Positions 7,699 to 14,665 of a stretch of DNA of 64,000 bases are shown here, piece after piece. A program made the position numbers and the translations under genes. The stretch is from Cupriavidus pauculus (lineage in GTDB: Bacteria; Pseudomonadota; Gammaproteobacteria; Burkholderiales; Burkholderiaceae). Position 1 is the stretch's first letter. The number at the start of each line of letters is the position of its first letter. The notes beneath the pieces are model-generated. The model worked only from the letters and a program-made list of their open reading frames with translations. It searched no databases and had not been told where the DNA came from. The DNA lies in the NCBI RefSeq assembly GCF_008801835.1, contig NZ_VZOW01000020.1:1-64000 (forward strand). The letters are read 5' to 3'.

Positions 7699-8934
7699 TC
7701 AGACAACAGCGCGCTCGCTAACCCATCGCCGGTACTTTCTGGCGCGCCATGCATCGCTGGTTTGCTGCAAGATCAGCGCGCGCAATGGCGACACACGCGC
7801 GTTCGTCGGCTTGCCGCGGCTGAGCTGGCGCAGTTGGAACTTGACCGCCGCCATATTGGCCAGCGATGCCAGCGCCTTGTTTTTCCAAGTGATAGGGGGC
7901 AGGACTGGCGCCGCTTGCTGCCCGGCCCGCCAGACGCGCGGCAGCCGCGGGTTGATTGCGAGCGCGGTGCCGATGCCGACCATGTCCACGCCGCTGCGAA
8001 TCACCTCCTCAGCCACGGCAAGGCGGCGGATGCCTCCGGTGACCATGATCGGCATCTTCGCCACGGCGCGAATGTCCCGGGCGAATTCCAGAAAGTACGC
8101 CTCGCGGGCCAGGGTGCGGCCATCGCGAGCCTGACCTTGCATCGCAGGGGCTTCGTAGCTGCCGCCGGACAGTTCGACCAAGTCGACGTCCAGACCGTTA
8201 AGCATTTGCACGACTTCGCGCGCGTCATCGACGCTGAACCCGCCACGCTGGAAATCGGCGGAGTTCAGCTTGACCGCCACCGCAAAACTCGGTGAGACCG
8301 CCGCGCGAACCGCCCTGACGATCTCGACCAGCAGCCGCGCGCGATTTTCCAGCGGGCCGCCCCAGCGGTCTGTTCGGTGATTCGTTAGCGGAGACAGGAA
8401 CTGGCTCACGAGGTAACCGTGCGCGGCATGAATCTGGACGCCCGTGAAGCCCGCCTGTTCGCCTAACTGCGCCGTCCGCGCGAAGCGTTGGATGACGTCG
8501 ACGATCACTGCTTCCGTCATCGCCTGCGGTGGGTTGAAGTGTTTGGACATTTTGCCCAGATCAATGGCTACCGCGGACGGTGCCCAGGTAGCTTGCCCCA
8601 GGCTGGCAGGCATCTGGCGGCCCGGGTGGTTGATCTGCAGCCAGAACTGCGCGCCGTGGGCGCGGCCTGCGCTGGCCCACCGTTTAAATCGCTCCAGGTG
8701 CCGCGCGTTTTCCAGTACCACGCCGCCTGGCCCGGTCATGGCTCGGCCGTCCACCATGACATTGCCAGTAAGCAGCAAGCCGGCGCCGCCATCCGCCCAT
8801 GCGCTGTACAGGCGAATCAGCGCGTCGGAAGGCGCATGGTCGGCGTCCGCCATGTTCTCTTCCATCGCAGCCTTGGCGATGCGGTTTGGAAGGCTTGAAC
8901 CATTGGGGAGGGGGAGTATGTCGAACACGGTCAT
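7699..8934 (-). CDS. Old Yellow Enzyme-type NADH:flavin oxidoreductase
   Basis: 411-residue FMN-dependent TIM-barrel oxidoreductase. Landmarks are the N-terminal LPNRIAKAAMEENMAD, the substrate-binding IHAAHGYLVSQFLSP with RTDRWGG (about 160-185), and the FMN phosphate-binding VTGGI...GVDMVGIGTALAINP (about 290-325). Such enzymes reduce activated alkenes, quinones or nitro compounds with NAD(P)H. A GAGGT site sits six bases before ATG 8934. Two MerR-type promoters upstream read into it and the merR gene is divergent. The C-terminal tail after about 345 is basic. The physiological substrate is unknown; an electrophile or quinone response is my inference. Confidence 0.9.
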   Translation of the reverse strand: MTVFDILPLPNGSSLPNRIAKAAMEENMADADHAPSDALIRLYSAWADGGAGLLLTGNVMVDGRAMTGPGGVVLENARHLERFKRWASAGRAHGAQFWLQINHPGRQMPASLGQATWAPSAVAIDLGKMSKHFNPPQAMTEAVIVDVIQRFARTAQLGEQAGFTGVQIHAAHGYLVSQFLSPLTNHRTDRWGGPLENRARLLVEIVRAVRAAVSPSFAVAVKLNSADFQRGGFSVDDAREVVQMLNGLDVDLVELSGGSYEAPAMQGQARDGRTLAREAYFLEFARDIRAVAKMPIMVTGGIRRLAVAEEVIRSGVDMVGIGTALAINPRLPRVWRAGQQAAPVLPPITWKNKALASLANMAAVKFQLRQLSRGKPTNARVSPLRALILQQTSDAWRARKYRRWVSERAVV

Positions 8935-8961
8935 GAGATCACCTCGTTAGAGCGTGCCTCG

Positions 8962-8992
8962 ACTTTAAGGTTATAGTTAACTTGAAGGTCAA
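8962..8992 (-). promoter_or_regulatory. MerR-type promoter with 19-bp spacer (proximal)
   Basis: On the minus strand, TTGACC (8987-8992) and TAAAGT (8962-8967) are separated by 19 bases, the overlong spacer used by MerR-activated promoters. The spacer carries a dyad centred on AGTTAACT flanked by ACCT and AGGT-like ends. The predicted start is about 20 bases before the Old Yellow Enzyme ATG. Confidence 0.75.
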
Positions 8993-9025
8993 GCGGTTTT
9001 TTGCGATGTCGCTCCGGCCCAATCC

Positions 9026-9056
9026 ACTGTAGGATTGAAGCTCACTTCAAGGTCAA
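9026..9056 (-). promoter_or_regulatory. MerR-type promoter with 19-bp spacer (distal)
   Basis: A second copy in the same leftward direction: TTGACC (9051-9056), 19-base spacer containing the dyad TTGAAGTGAGCTTCAA, then TACAGT (9026-9031). It lies 64 bases upstream of the first copy and only 12 bases from the merR ATG, so binding there could also repress merR. Confidence 0.65.
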
Positions 9057-9068
9057 TGTTTTTTGGTT

Positions 9069-9515
9069 ATGAGGATAGGAGAACTAGCGCGGCGCAGCGG
9101 CTTGTCAGCCTCTCGCATTCGCTTCTACGAGGCCGCCGGCCTGATCACAGCCGTGGAGCGCTCGTCCAACGGCTATCGCGACTACTCGCCCGACGCGGTG
9201 TGGATTCTGGAAATCATTGCCAGCGCACAAGCCGCAGGATTTTCCCTCGAACAAATCCGGCATTTGCTGCCGCTTGGATCGGGGAACTGGCAGCATGATG
9301 AATTGCTGGATGCACTCAAGCACAAGGTCGCCGAAATCGAAGACATGCAGAAGCGACTGAAGGCCAACCGCGCCAAACTGCTTGCCGCTATCAAGAATAT
9401 CGAAGAGCGGCCTGCGGAACTGGATTGCGCAGACGGAGCGCAATGGGTGATGGATCGGCTGCGCGCAAAGGGCGCGGTCGTGAAGGACAAGCGTCGCCGT
9501 CCGGGTACGAAGTGA
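9069..9515 (+). CDS. MerR-family regulator
   Basis: 148 residues. The N-terminal winged helix (MRIGELARRSGLSASRIRFY, about 1-20) is followed by the second wing and a long dimerisation helix (about 75-115). Only one Cys is present (about 122), so it lacks the usual metal-binding loop of MerR, CueR or CadR; it is closer in layout to the SoxR/organic-signal branch but lacks SoxR's four-Cys cluster. ATG 9069 starts the canonical N-terminus; no good Shine-Dalgarno precedes it, so translation may be weak or leaderless. It very likely activates the divergent oxidoreductase operon through two 19-bp-spacer promoters. Inducer unknown. Confidence 0.88.
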   Translation: MRIGELARRSGLSASRIRFYEAAGLITAVERSSNGYRDYSPDAVWILEIIASAQAAGFSLEQIRHLLPLGSGNWQHDELLDALKHKVAEIEDMQKRLKANRAKLLAAIKNIEERPAELDCADGAQWVMDRLRAKGAVVKDKRRRPGTK

Positions 9516-9849
9516 CCTTAATATCCGGCACGACTTCTATCGCCCGTAGGCCGTTGCACGGCTCAAGGCCCACGTCGACCCGGCGCCTGGAGAAGCGCCT
9601 CACGGAGTTTTTTTAACGTCACGTTTCAAACGACTGTTGCCGCTTGCGCGCGCGGAATCGGGTATCGGGAAACCTCACGCACGCCGGCGGCAAACCCAGT
9701 TCTGGCAAGGCTTTCAAGCAGTTGGACCGTGTTTAGTTTCGCTAATTTCAGCGCCAATTCGCATTAAATGCAATTGAACATGGTAAAAGCTTGTGCCAAG
9801 TGATCCAGTGATCGCTACCATCTGGACATCGCTGCCAATGGAGATAGGT
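9516..9849. other. Intergenic region with weak terminator-like hairpin
   Basis: 334 bases between merR and the pilus operon. GGCGC (9582-9586) can pair with GCGCC (9595-9599) and a run of seven T follows at 9608-9614, a possible merR terminator although eight bases separate the stem from the T-run. The AT-richer segment 9720-9790 probably holds the pilus promoter, but I cannot define -35/-10 boxes with confidence. Confidence 0.4.
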
Positions 9850-10356
9850 ATGACTGGATCTCGCCGCTTCAGCGTGCCGATGCAAGTGGTGTTGTTCGGC
9901 GCGTTGGCAACATCGCCGGGCTGGCTTGGCGCCGCCACCAAGACGACGACGTTCGCGGTGCGGCTGACATTGACAGCCGATTGCACGATCTCCGCCAGCG
10001 ATCTCGACTTCGGCTCGCACGGCGTGCTGGCTGCCAACGTCGACCAGACCTCCGCGCTCTCGGTCACTTGCACCACGAACGCGCCGTATCAGGTCGGCAT
10101 CGATGCCGGCACCACGGCAGGTAGTTCTATCGCCAATCGCCTGATGGCCGGCACCGGCGCAACTACGGTTCAGTACCAGATCTATCGCGACAGCGCACGC
10201 TCGCAGGTCTGGGGCAACACGCCCGGCACCGATACGGTGGGCGGCACCGGCAACGGGTCGGCGCAGGCCATCACTATGTACGGGCGCGTGCCGACGCAGC
10301 CAACTCCCGCGGCGGGCACCTATACCGCCACCGTCACCGCCACCGTAAATTTCTGA
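9850..10356 (+). CDS. Csu-type major pilin (spore coat U domain)
   Basis: 168 residues. A signal peptide (about 1-29, ending WLGA) precedes a spore coat U (SCPU) domain with the paired Cys of the fold (ADCTIS and VTCTT) and the C-terminal GTYTATVTATVNF strand. Such subunits polymerise by donor-strand exchange into thin Csu pili used in adhesion and biofilm formation. ATG 9850 was chosen because GGAG lies six bases before it and the next residues form a signal peptide. First gene of a tight four-gene operon; its stop overlaps the chaperone ATG by one base. Confidence 0.88.
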   Translation: MTGSRRFSVPMQVVLFGALATSPGWLGAATKTTTFAVRLTLTADCTISASDLDFGSHGVLAANVDQTSALSVTCTTNAPYQVGIDAGTTAGSSIANRLMAGTGATTVQYQIYRDSARSQVWGNTPGTDTVGGTGNGSAQAITMYGRVPTQPTPAAGTYTATVTATVNF

Positions 10357-11147
10357 TGGCCATCGCCGCCTTCGGGCGGCGCCGCGCATTGCCTGCATGG
10401 GCCGCCTGCGTGCTGTCCGCGTTGGCGCTTTGCCCGCCGGCGCACGCCACATCGCTGCAAATTTCGCCTGTCCGCATCGACCTGCCGGCTGGCCCTGGCG
10501 CCGCGGCGATAACACTGCGCAATGCGTCGGGTGCCCCGATCCATGCCCAGGTGCGCGTATTCCGCTGGACCCAGGCCGATGGTGCGGACGTATTGACGCC
10601 GACCGACGACGCCGTTGCCAGCCCGCCGATCCTGCGCATTGCCGGCAACGCCGAGCAGATGGTGCGCGTGGTCCGTCCGTTGGATCCGGTGCTTCGCAAC
10701 GACGCGAGTACCAGCGCCGTGCCGCCGACCGAGACCGCCTACCGCCTGCTGATCGACGAACTGCCGCAGCGCGAAGCACAGGTCGACCAATCCGGCGTGC
10801 GCGTGCAGTTGCGCTACTCGGTGCCGGTGTTCGCCGGCACGCCAGCGGACGCGCCCCTCCGGCTCAAGCTGACGATGTGGCGTGACCAGGACGAATGGAA
10901 ACTTGCGGTGCGCAACGATGGTGCCCGCCATGCACGCATCAGCGGCGTGGCGGTGATCAACGGCCCGCAGCGCGTGACCGTCACCGAAGGGCTGCTTGGC
11001 TATGCGCTGCCAGGTGCCACGCGCATCTGGAAGATCCACATGCCTGCCGGCTTTGCGCCAACCGGGAGCGTACGGATCGAAGGCGACATCAATGGCGAGC
11101 CGCGCACACTGCCGGTCGGGCAGGGCAAGCCAGTTGCGGGCTCATGA
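10356..11147 (+). CDS. csuC: Csu-type periplasmic pilus chaperone
   Basis: 263 residues. A signal peptide (about 1-31, ending AHA) precedes a PapD-like immunoglobulin domain starting SLQISPVRIDLPAGPGAAAI, the G1/A1 strand region, with a second domain at about 155-250. These chaperones hold SCPU subunits in the periplasm and lend a beta-strand until the usher takes over. Starts in ATG overlapping the previous stop and ends in an ATGA overlap with the usher, so translation is coupled. The position between pilin and usher matches the csuC position in Csu operons. Confidence 0.88.
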   Translation: MAIAAFGRRRALPAWAACVLSALALCPPAHATSLQISPVRIDLPAGPGAAAITLRNASGAPIHAQVRVFRWTQADGADVLTPTDDAVASPPILRIAGNAEQMVRVVRPLDPVLRNDASTSAVPPTETAYRLLIDELPQREAQVDQSGVRVQLRYSVPVFAGTPADAPLRLKLTMWRDQDEWKLAVRNDGARHARISGVAVINGPQRVTVTEGLLGYALPGATRIWKIHMPAGFAPTGSVRIEGDINGEPRTLPVGQGKPVAGS

Positions 11148-13474
11148 CATGGCGCACGGATTCCCTGCATCTGCACCGCAATGCGCTGCGCCGTCTTGCG
11201 ATGGCCGTCTGCTTGCTGGCGACCGCCGTGGAGCACATTGCGGCATGCGCCCAAGGGGTCGAAAAGGTGCCCGGCCACACTGCATATCTCGAAGTCATCG
11301 TCAATGGCGAATCGACTGGCAGTGTGGCGCGGTTTACCGATCGCGACGGCATGTTGCTGACGCCGCTTGAAGAACTGCGCGACCTGGGACTGCAAGCCGA
11401 CCCGGCACTGGTCGACGCGCAGGGGCTGGTAGCACTCGATCGACTGCCCGGCGTGGCGTGGCGTTATGACGCGGCGATGCAGCGCGTGTACCTGACCGTC
11501 GACGACAGTCAGCGCATCCCCACGCAACTGGGCACGCGCAGCCGGGTGCGCCCGCCGGTTACGCCGGGGCTGGGCTTCGTGCTGAACTACGACGCCTATG
11601 CGCAGCCTGACACCGGGCAGCAGTTCGGCGTCTATAGCGAGCAGCGGTTTTTCCATCCGGGCGGCGTGTTTAGCAACACGGGCGTTGCCACCGCATATGG
11701 CGTCGATACTCGTTACGTGCGGCTCGATACCAACTGGACACACGCCGATCCCGGGGGCATGCAGTCGGTGCTGATCGGCGACATGATCACCGGCGCGTTG
11801 CCGTGGTCGCGTCCCGTGCGGTTGGGCGGCGTCCAGGTGCGCCGCAACTTCGGGCTGCGTCCGGACCTCATCACGTATCCGCTACCGGCGCTGAGCGGGT
11901 CCGCAGCGGTGCCCGGCGCGGTCGATCTATACATCAACAATGTGCGGCAATACTCGGGGCAAGTGCCGAGCGGGCCGTTCGTGATCAACAACGCGCCTGC
12001 GCTCAGTGGCGCGGGCCAGGCCACCATCGTGGTGCGCGATGCGCTGGGGCGCGACGTCAGCACTACGGTGCCGCTCTATGTTGACGCGCGGCTGCTGGCC
12101 CCGGGCTTGTTCGACTACTCGCTCGAAGCGGGCTTTCTGCGTGATGGCTATGGCGTCGATTCCTTTCGCTACGACAGCGCCCCGGCCTTTAATGGATCGG
12201 CGCGCTATGGCCTGAGCGACGGTGTCACGCTGGAAGGCCACGGCGAAGCGTCGCGCGGCGTCGGCGTGGCTGGCACGGGCGCGCTGTTCCGGGTGCCAGG
12301 CAATGGCGTACTCAATTTGTCGGCCAGCCTCAGCGCATCCGGCGGCACGCAGCTCGGGCTTGGCTATCAGTGGCGCACGCCGCGCCTCGCCATCGATGTG
12401 CAGGGGACGCGTACCGTCGGCCGCTATACCGATCTGGCGGCGCGATCGGGCGCACCGATGCCCAGCGCGTTGTATCGCGCCACGGTATCGGTGCCGGTCC
12501 GCCGCAACGGCAATATTGCGGCCAGCTATGTCGACCTGTCGGATCCGGTGTACGGCGCGGCGCGCATTGGATCGCTGGCGTGGACCTCGCAGTGGAACAG
12601 CCGCACGTCGTTCACGGCCAGCGCCTATCGCGACTTTGCAGCGGGCTCGTCGTATGGCGTATCGATGACGCTCACCTATCTGATCGACAGCACCACCACG
12701 GCGTCCGCCACGCTCGGACGAGACGGCGGCAATCCAACGCTGATCGGCGCGGTCAGTCACGCCACGCCCTACGAGGGCGGATGGGGCTGGCAAGTGTCGG
12801 GACGGAAAGGCGCCGGGCTGTGGCGCGGCTATGCGCAGGCCAATTTTCGCGGCAGCTACGGCGATGTGTATGGCGCAGTGCAGGATTTGCAAGGGCGCGT
12901 AAGCACACAATTTGGCGCCAGCGGGTCGCTGGTGGCGATGGACGGCACCGTGATGGCCGGCCGGCGGATCGACCAGAGCTTCGCTCTGGTGTCCACCGGC
13001 GGCGTGGCAAACCTGCCGGTGCTGGTGGAGAACCGTCGCATTGGCAACACCAACGACAGTGGCCATATCCTCGTGCCGAACCTGCTGCCCTACGACGCCA
13101 ACCGCATCGAGATCGATGCGCTGGCGCTGCCGGTCAACACGCGGCTCAGTTCCACACGCTTGTCGATCGCGCCAGCCCTGCAGTCGGGCGCGCTGGCCAC
13201 TTTCTCGGTCGAGTCCTACCGCGGCGGACAAGTGGTGGTACATGACGAAGCCGGCCGGCCGCTGCCGCCCGGCACCGTGATCGTACGCCTGGAAAGCGGT
13301 GCGCGCACGGTGATTGGTTACGACGGCCTGGCGTTCTTCGACGCACTCGATGACGACAATACATTCCGCGCCGATACGGCCGACGGCGTCTGTACCGCGC
13401 GTCTGCATTACAGCGCCAGCGCCGATCCGCTGCCGAAGTTGGGGCCCGTGGCATGCCTGCGGGAGGCGTCATGA
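11144..13474 (+). CDS. csuD: Csu-type outer-membrane usher
   Basis: 776 residues. A signal peptide (about 1-40) precedes an N-terminal periplasmic domain (HTAYLEVIVNGESTGSVARF), a 24-strand beta-barrel region with plug (about 180-640), and C-terminal domains (about 660-776, including PLPPGTVIVRLESGARTVIG). Ushers recruit chaperone-subunit complexes, catalyse donor-strand exchange and secrete the fibre. ATG 11144 was chosen over the far longer open frame because it forms an ATGA overlap with the chaperone stop and begins the signal peptide. Slightly short for a usher but with all regions recognisable. Confidence 0.9.
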   Translation: MTWRTDSLHLHRNALRRLAMAVCLLATAVEHIAACAQGVEKVPGHTAYLEVIVNGESTGSVARFTDRDGMLLTPLEELRDLGLQADPALVDAQGLVALDRLPGVAWRYDAAMQRVYLTVDDSQRIPTQLGTRSRVRPPVTPGLGFVLNYDAYAQPDTGQQFGVYSEQRFFHPGGVFSNTGVATAYGVDTRYVRLDTNWTHADPGGMQSVLIGDMITGALPWSRPVRLGGVQVRRNFGLRPDLITYPLPALSGSAAVPGAVDLYINNVRQYSGQVPSGPFVINNAPALSGAGQATIVVRDALGRDVSTTVPLYVDARLLAPGLFDYSLEAGFLRDGYGVDSFRYDSAPAFNGSARYGLSDGVTLEGHGEASRGVGVAGTGALFRVPGNGVLNLSASLSASGGTQLGLGYQWRTPRLAIDVQGTRTVGRYTDLAARSGAPMPSALYRATVSVPVRRNGNIAASYVDLSDPVYGAARIGSLAWTSQWNSRTSFTASAYRDFAAGSSYGVSMTLTYLIDSTTTASATLGRDGGNPTLIGAVSHATPYEGGWGWQVSGRKGAGLWRGYAQANFRGSYGDVYGAVQDLQGRVSTQFGASGSLVAMDGTVMAGRRIDQSFALVSTGGVANLPVLVENRRIGNTNDSGHILVPNLLPYDANRIEIDALALPVNTRLSSTRLSIAPALQSGALATFSVESYRGGQVVVHDEAGRPLPPGTVIVRLESGARTVIGYDGLAFFDALDDDNTFRADTADGVCTARLHYSASADPLPKLGPVACLREAS

Positions 13475-14427
13475 TACGTATGGCGCTGGCCTTCGTACTG
13501 GCGCTGGCGGGCTGGACGCAACCCGCCTGGGCGGTCTGCACAGCCACGGCGCCCTCGGTGGCTTTTGGCAGCTACAGCCCTGTCAGCGGCAACTCCGGCG
13601 ACGTGCAGGGTGTGATCACTGTCACGTGCACCGGCGTGGCCGTATCAGCACGCGTACGCGCCTGCATCAATATCGGCACCGGATCGGGGGGGACATCGGT
13701 TTCGCCTCGTACGCTGGCCAACGGCGCGAGCACGCTGAACTTCAACATCTACACCGATAGCGCACGCACCCAGCCATGGGGATCGCGCAGTACAGGCACC
13801 GCCGCGCCACCGGTCATGCTCGACTTTGCCGCACTGCTCGGCAATGGCAGTGCCAGCGCCAGCTACTATGCGCAGCTACCGGCCAGCCAGACTGCCGCCA
13901 CCGTGGGCGCCTACACGTCGCAGTTCACCGGCCTAAACGCCGAAGTCACCTATATCGAATATCTGCTGTTGCCGCCCGATTGCAGCCAGCTCTCATCTCC
14001 CAGCATTCCAATGACGTTCACCGCCAGTGCAAACGTGATCAGCGATTGCAATATCTCGGCCACGCCACTCGATTTTGGTGCGGTCGGATTGCTTGCCGGG
14101 AACCACGATGCCACCAGCACGCTTACCGTGCAATGCACGCAGGGCGCACCGTATTCGATCGCGCTCAATGCTGGGGTGGGCTCGGGCGCCACCGTGGCGG
14201 CGCGCCGCATGACACGTAGCGGCGGCACGCAGATGGTCGCGTATCAGCTATTCTCGGACGCCAACCGGACGCAACCCTGGGGAGACGGCACGCAGGGTAC
14301 GACGGCGGTCTCCGGCACAGGTAACGGCGTGGCGCGGACTATCACGGTCTACGGCCGCGTGCCGGGGCAAACGACGCCGCAGGCCGGCAGCTATGCCGAT
14401 ACGGTAACGGCTACCATCACCTATTGA
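13471..14427 (+). CDS. Two-domain spore coat U protein, probable pilus tip adhesin
   Basis: 318 residues with a signal peptide (about 1-21, ending AWA) and two consecutive SCPU domains (about 22-180 and 190-318), each with Cys pairs (VCTATAPSVAFGSYSPVSG; SDCNISATPLDFG). In Csu systems the last gene encodes a two-domain tip adhesin (CsuE), so the same role is inferred. A GGAGG site precedes ATG 13471, which overlaps the usher stop as ATGA. Domain 2 resembles the major pilin of this operon (DFG and the TVTATITY end), suggesting origin by duplication. Minor subunits equivalent to csuA and csuB are absent. Confidence 0.85.
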   Translation: MIRMALAFVLALAGWTQPAWAVCTATAPSVAFGSYSPVSGNSGDVQGVITVTCTGVAVSARVRACINIGTGSGGTSVSPRTLANGASTLNFNIYTDSARTQPWGSRSTGTAAPPVMLDFAALLGNGSASASYYAQLPASQTAATVGAYTSQFTGLNAEVTYIEYLLLPPDCSQLSSPSIPMTFTASANVISDCNISATPLDFGAVGLLAGNHDATSTLTVQCTQGAPYSIALNAGVGSGATVAARRMTRSGGTQMVAYQLFSDANRTQPWGDGTQGTTAVSGTGNGVARTITVYGRVPGQTTPQAGSYADTVTATITY

Positions 14428-14568
14428 GCGCGGTGTCGCCCCGGTCTTGTGCCATCGCCTGATTGAAAGGTCGCCTATGCCCGGGCGGTTAACGATCAGG
14501 TCCCAGGTGGGGCGATGTTTCTGCCGCATCGGCCGACGCAGCCTCTGGGCGCGGCGCAGTCCCTTTAC

Positions 14569-14600
14569 GCATAACCATGTGCGTGTTTGTTCGTTCCTTG
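14569..14600 (+). promoter_or_regulatory. Candidate sulfur-regulon element, upstream of thiol dioxygenase
   Basis: GCATAACCATGTGCG followed by TGTTTGTTCGTTCC, about 66 bases upstream of the dioxygenase-rhodanese ATG. Five similar arrangements occur before other sulfur genes in this window. The surrounding 238-base gap after the pilus operon shows nothing else I can name. Likely an activator site (CysB-like or similar is a guess). Confidence 0.45.
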
Positions 14601-14665
14601 TAGAGGCGGCAGCCCCTAGAGTCGGAAGCTTGTCCCATCCGACCCATGACCATTGGGCCTTCGCC

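Noticed and set aside
11927..13408. 493-codon open frame on the minus strand
   Set aside because: Antisense to the usher gene; high GC leaves long open frames and the product has no family features.
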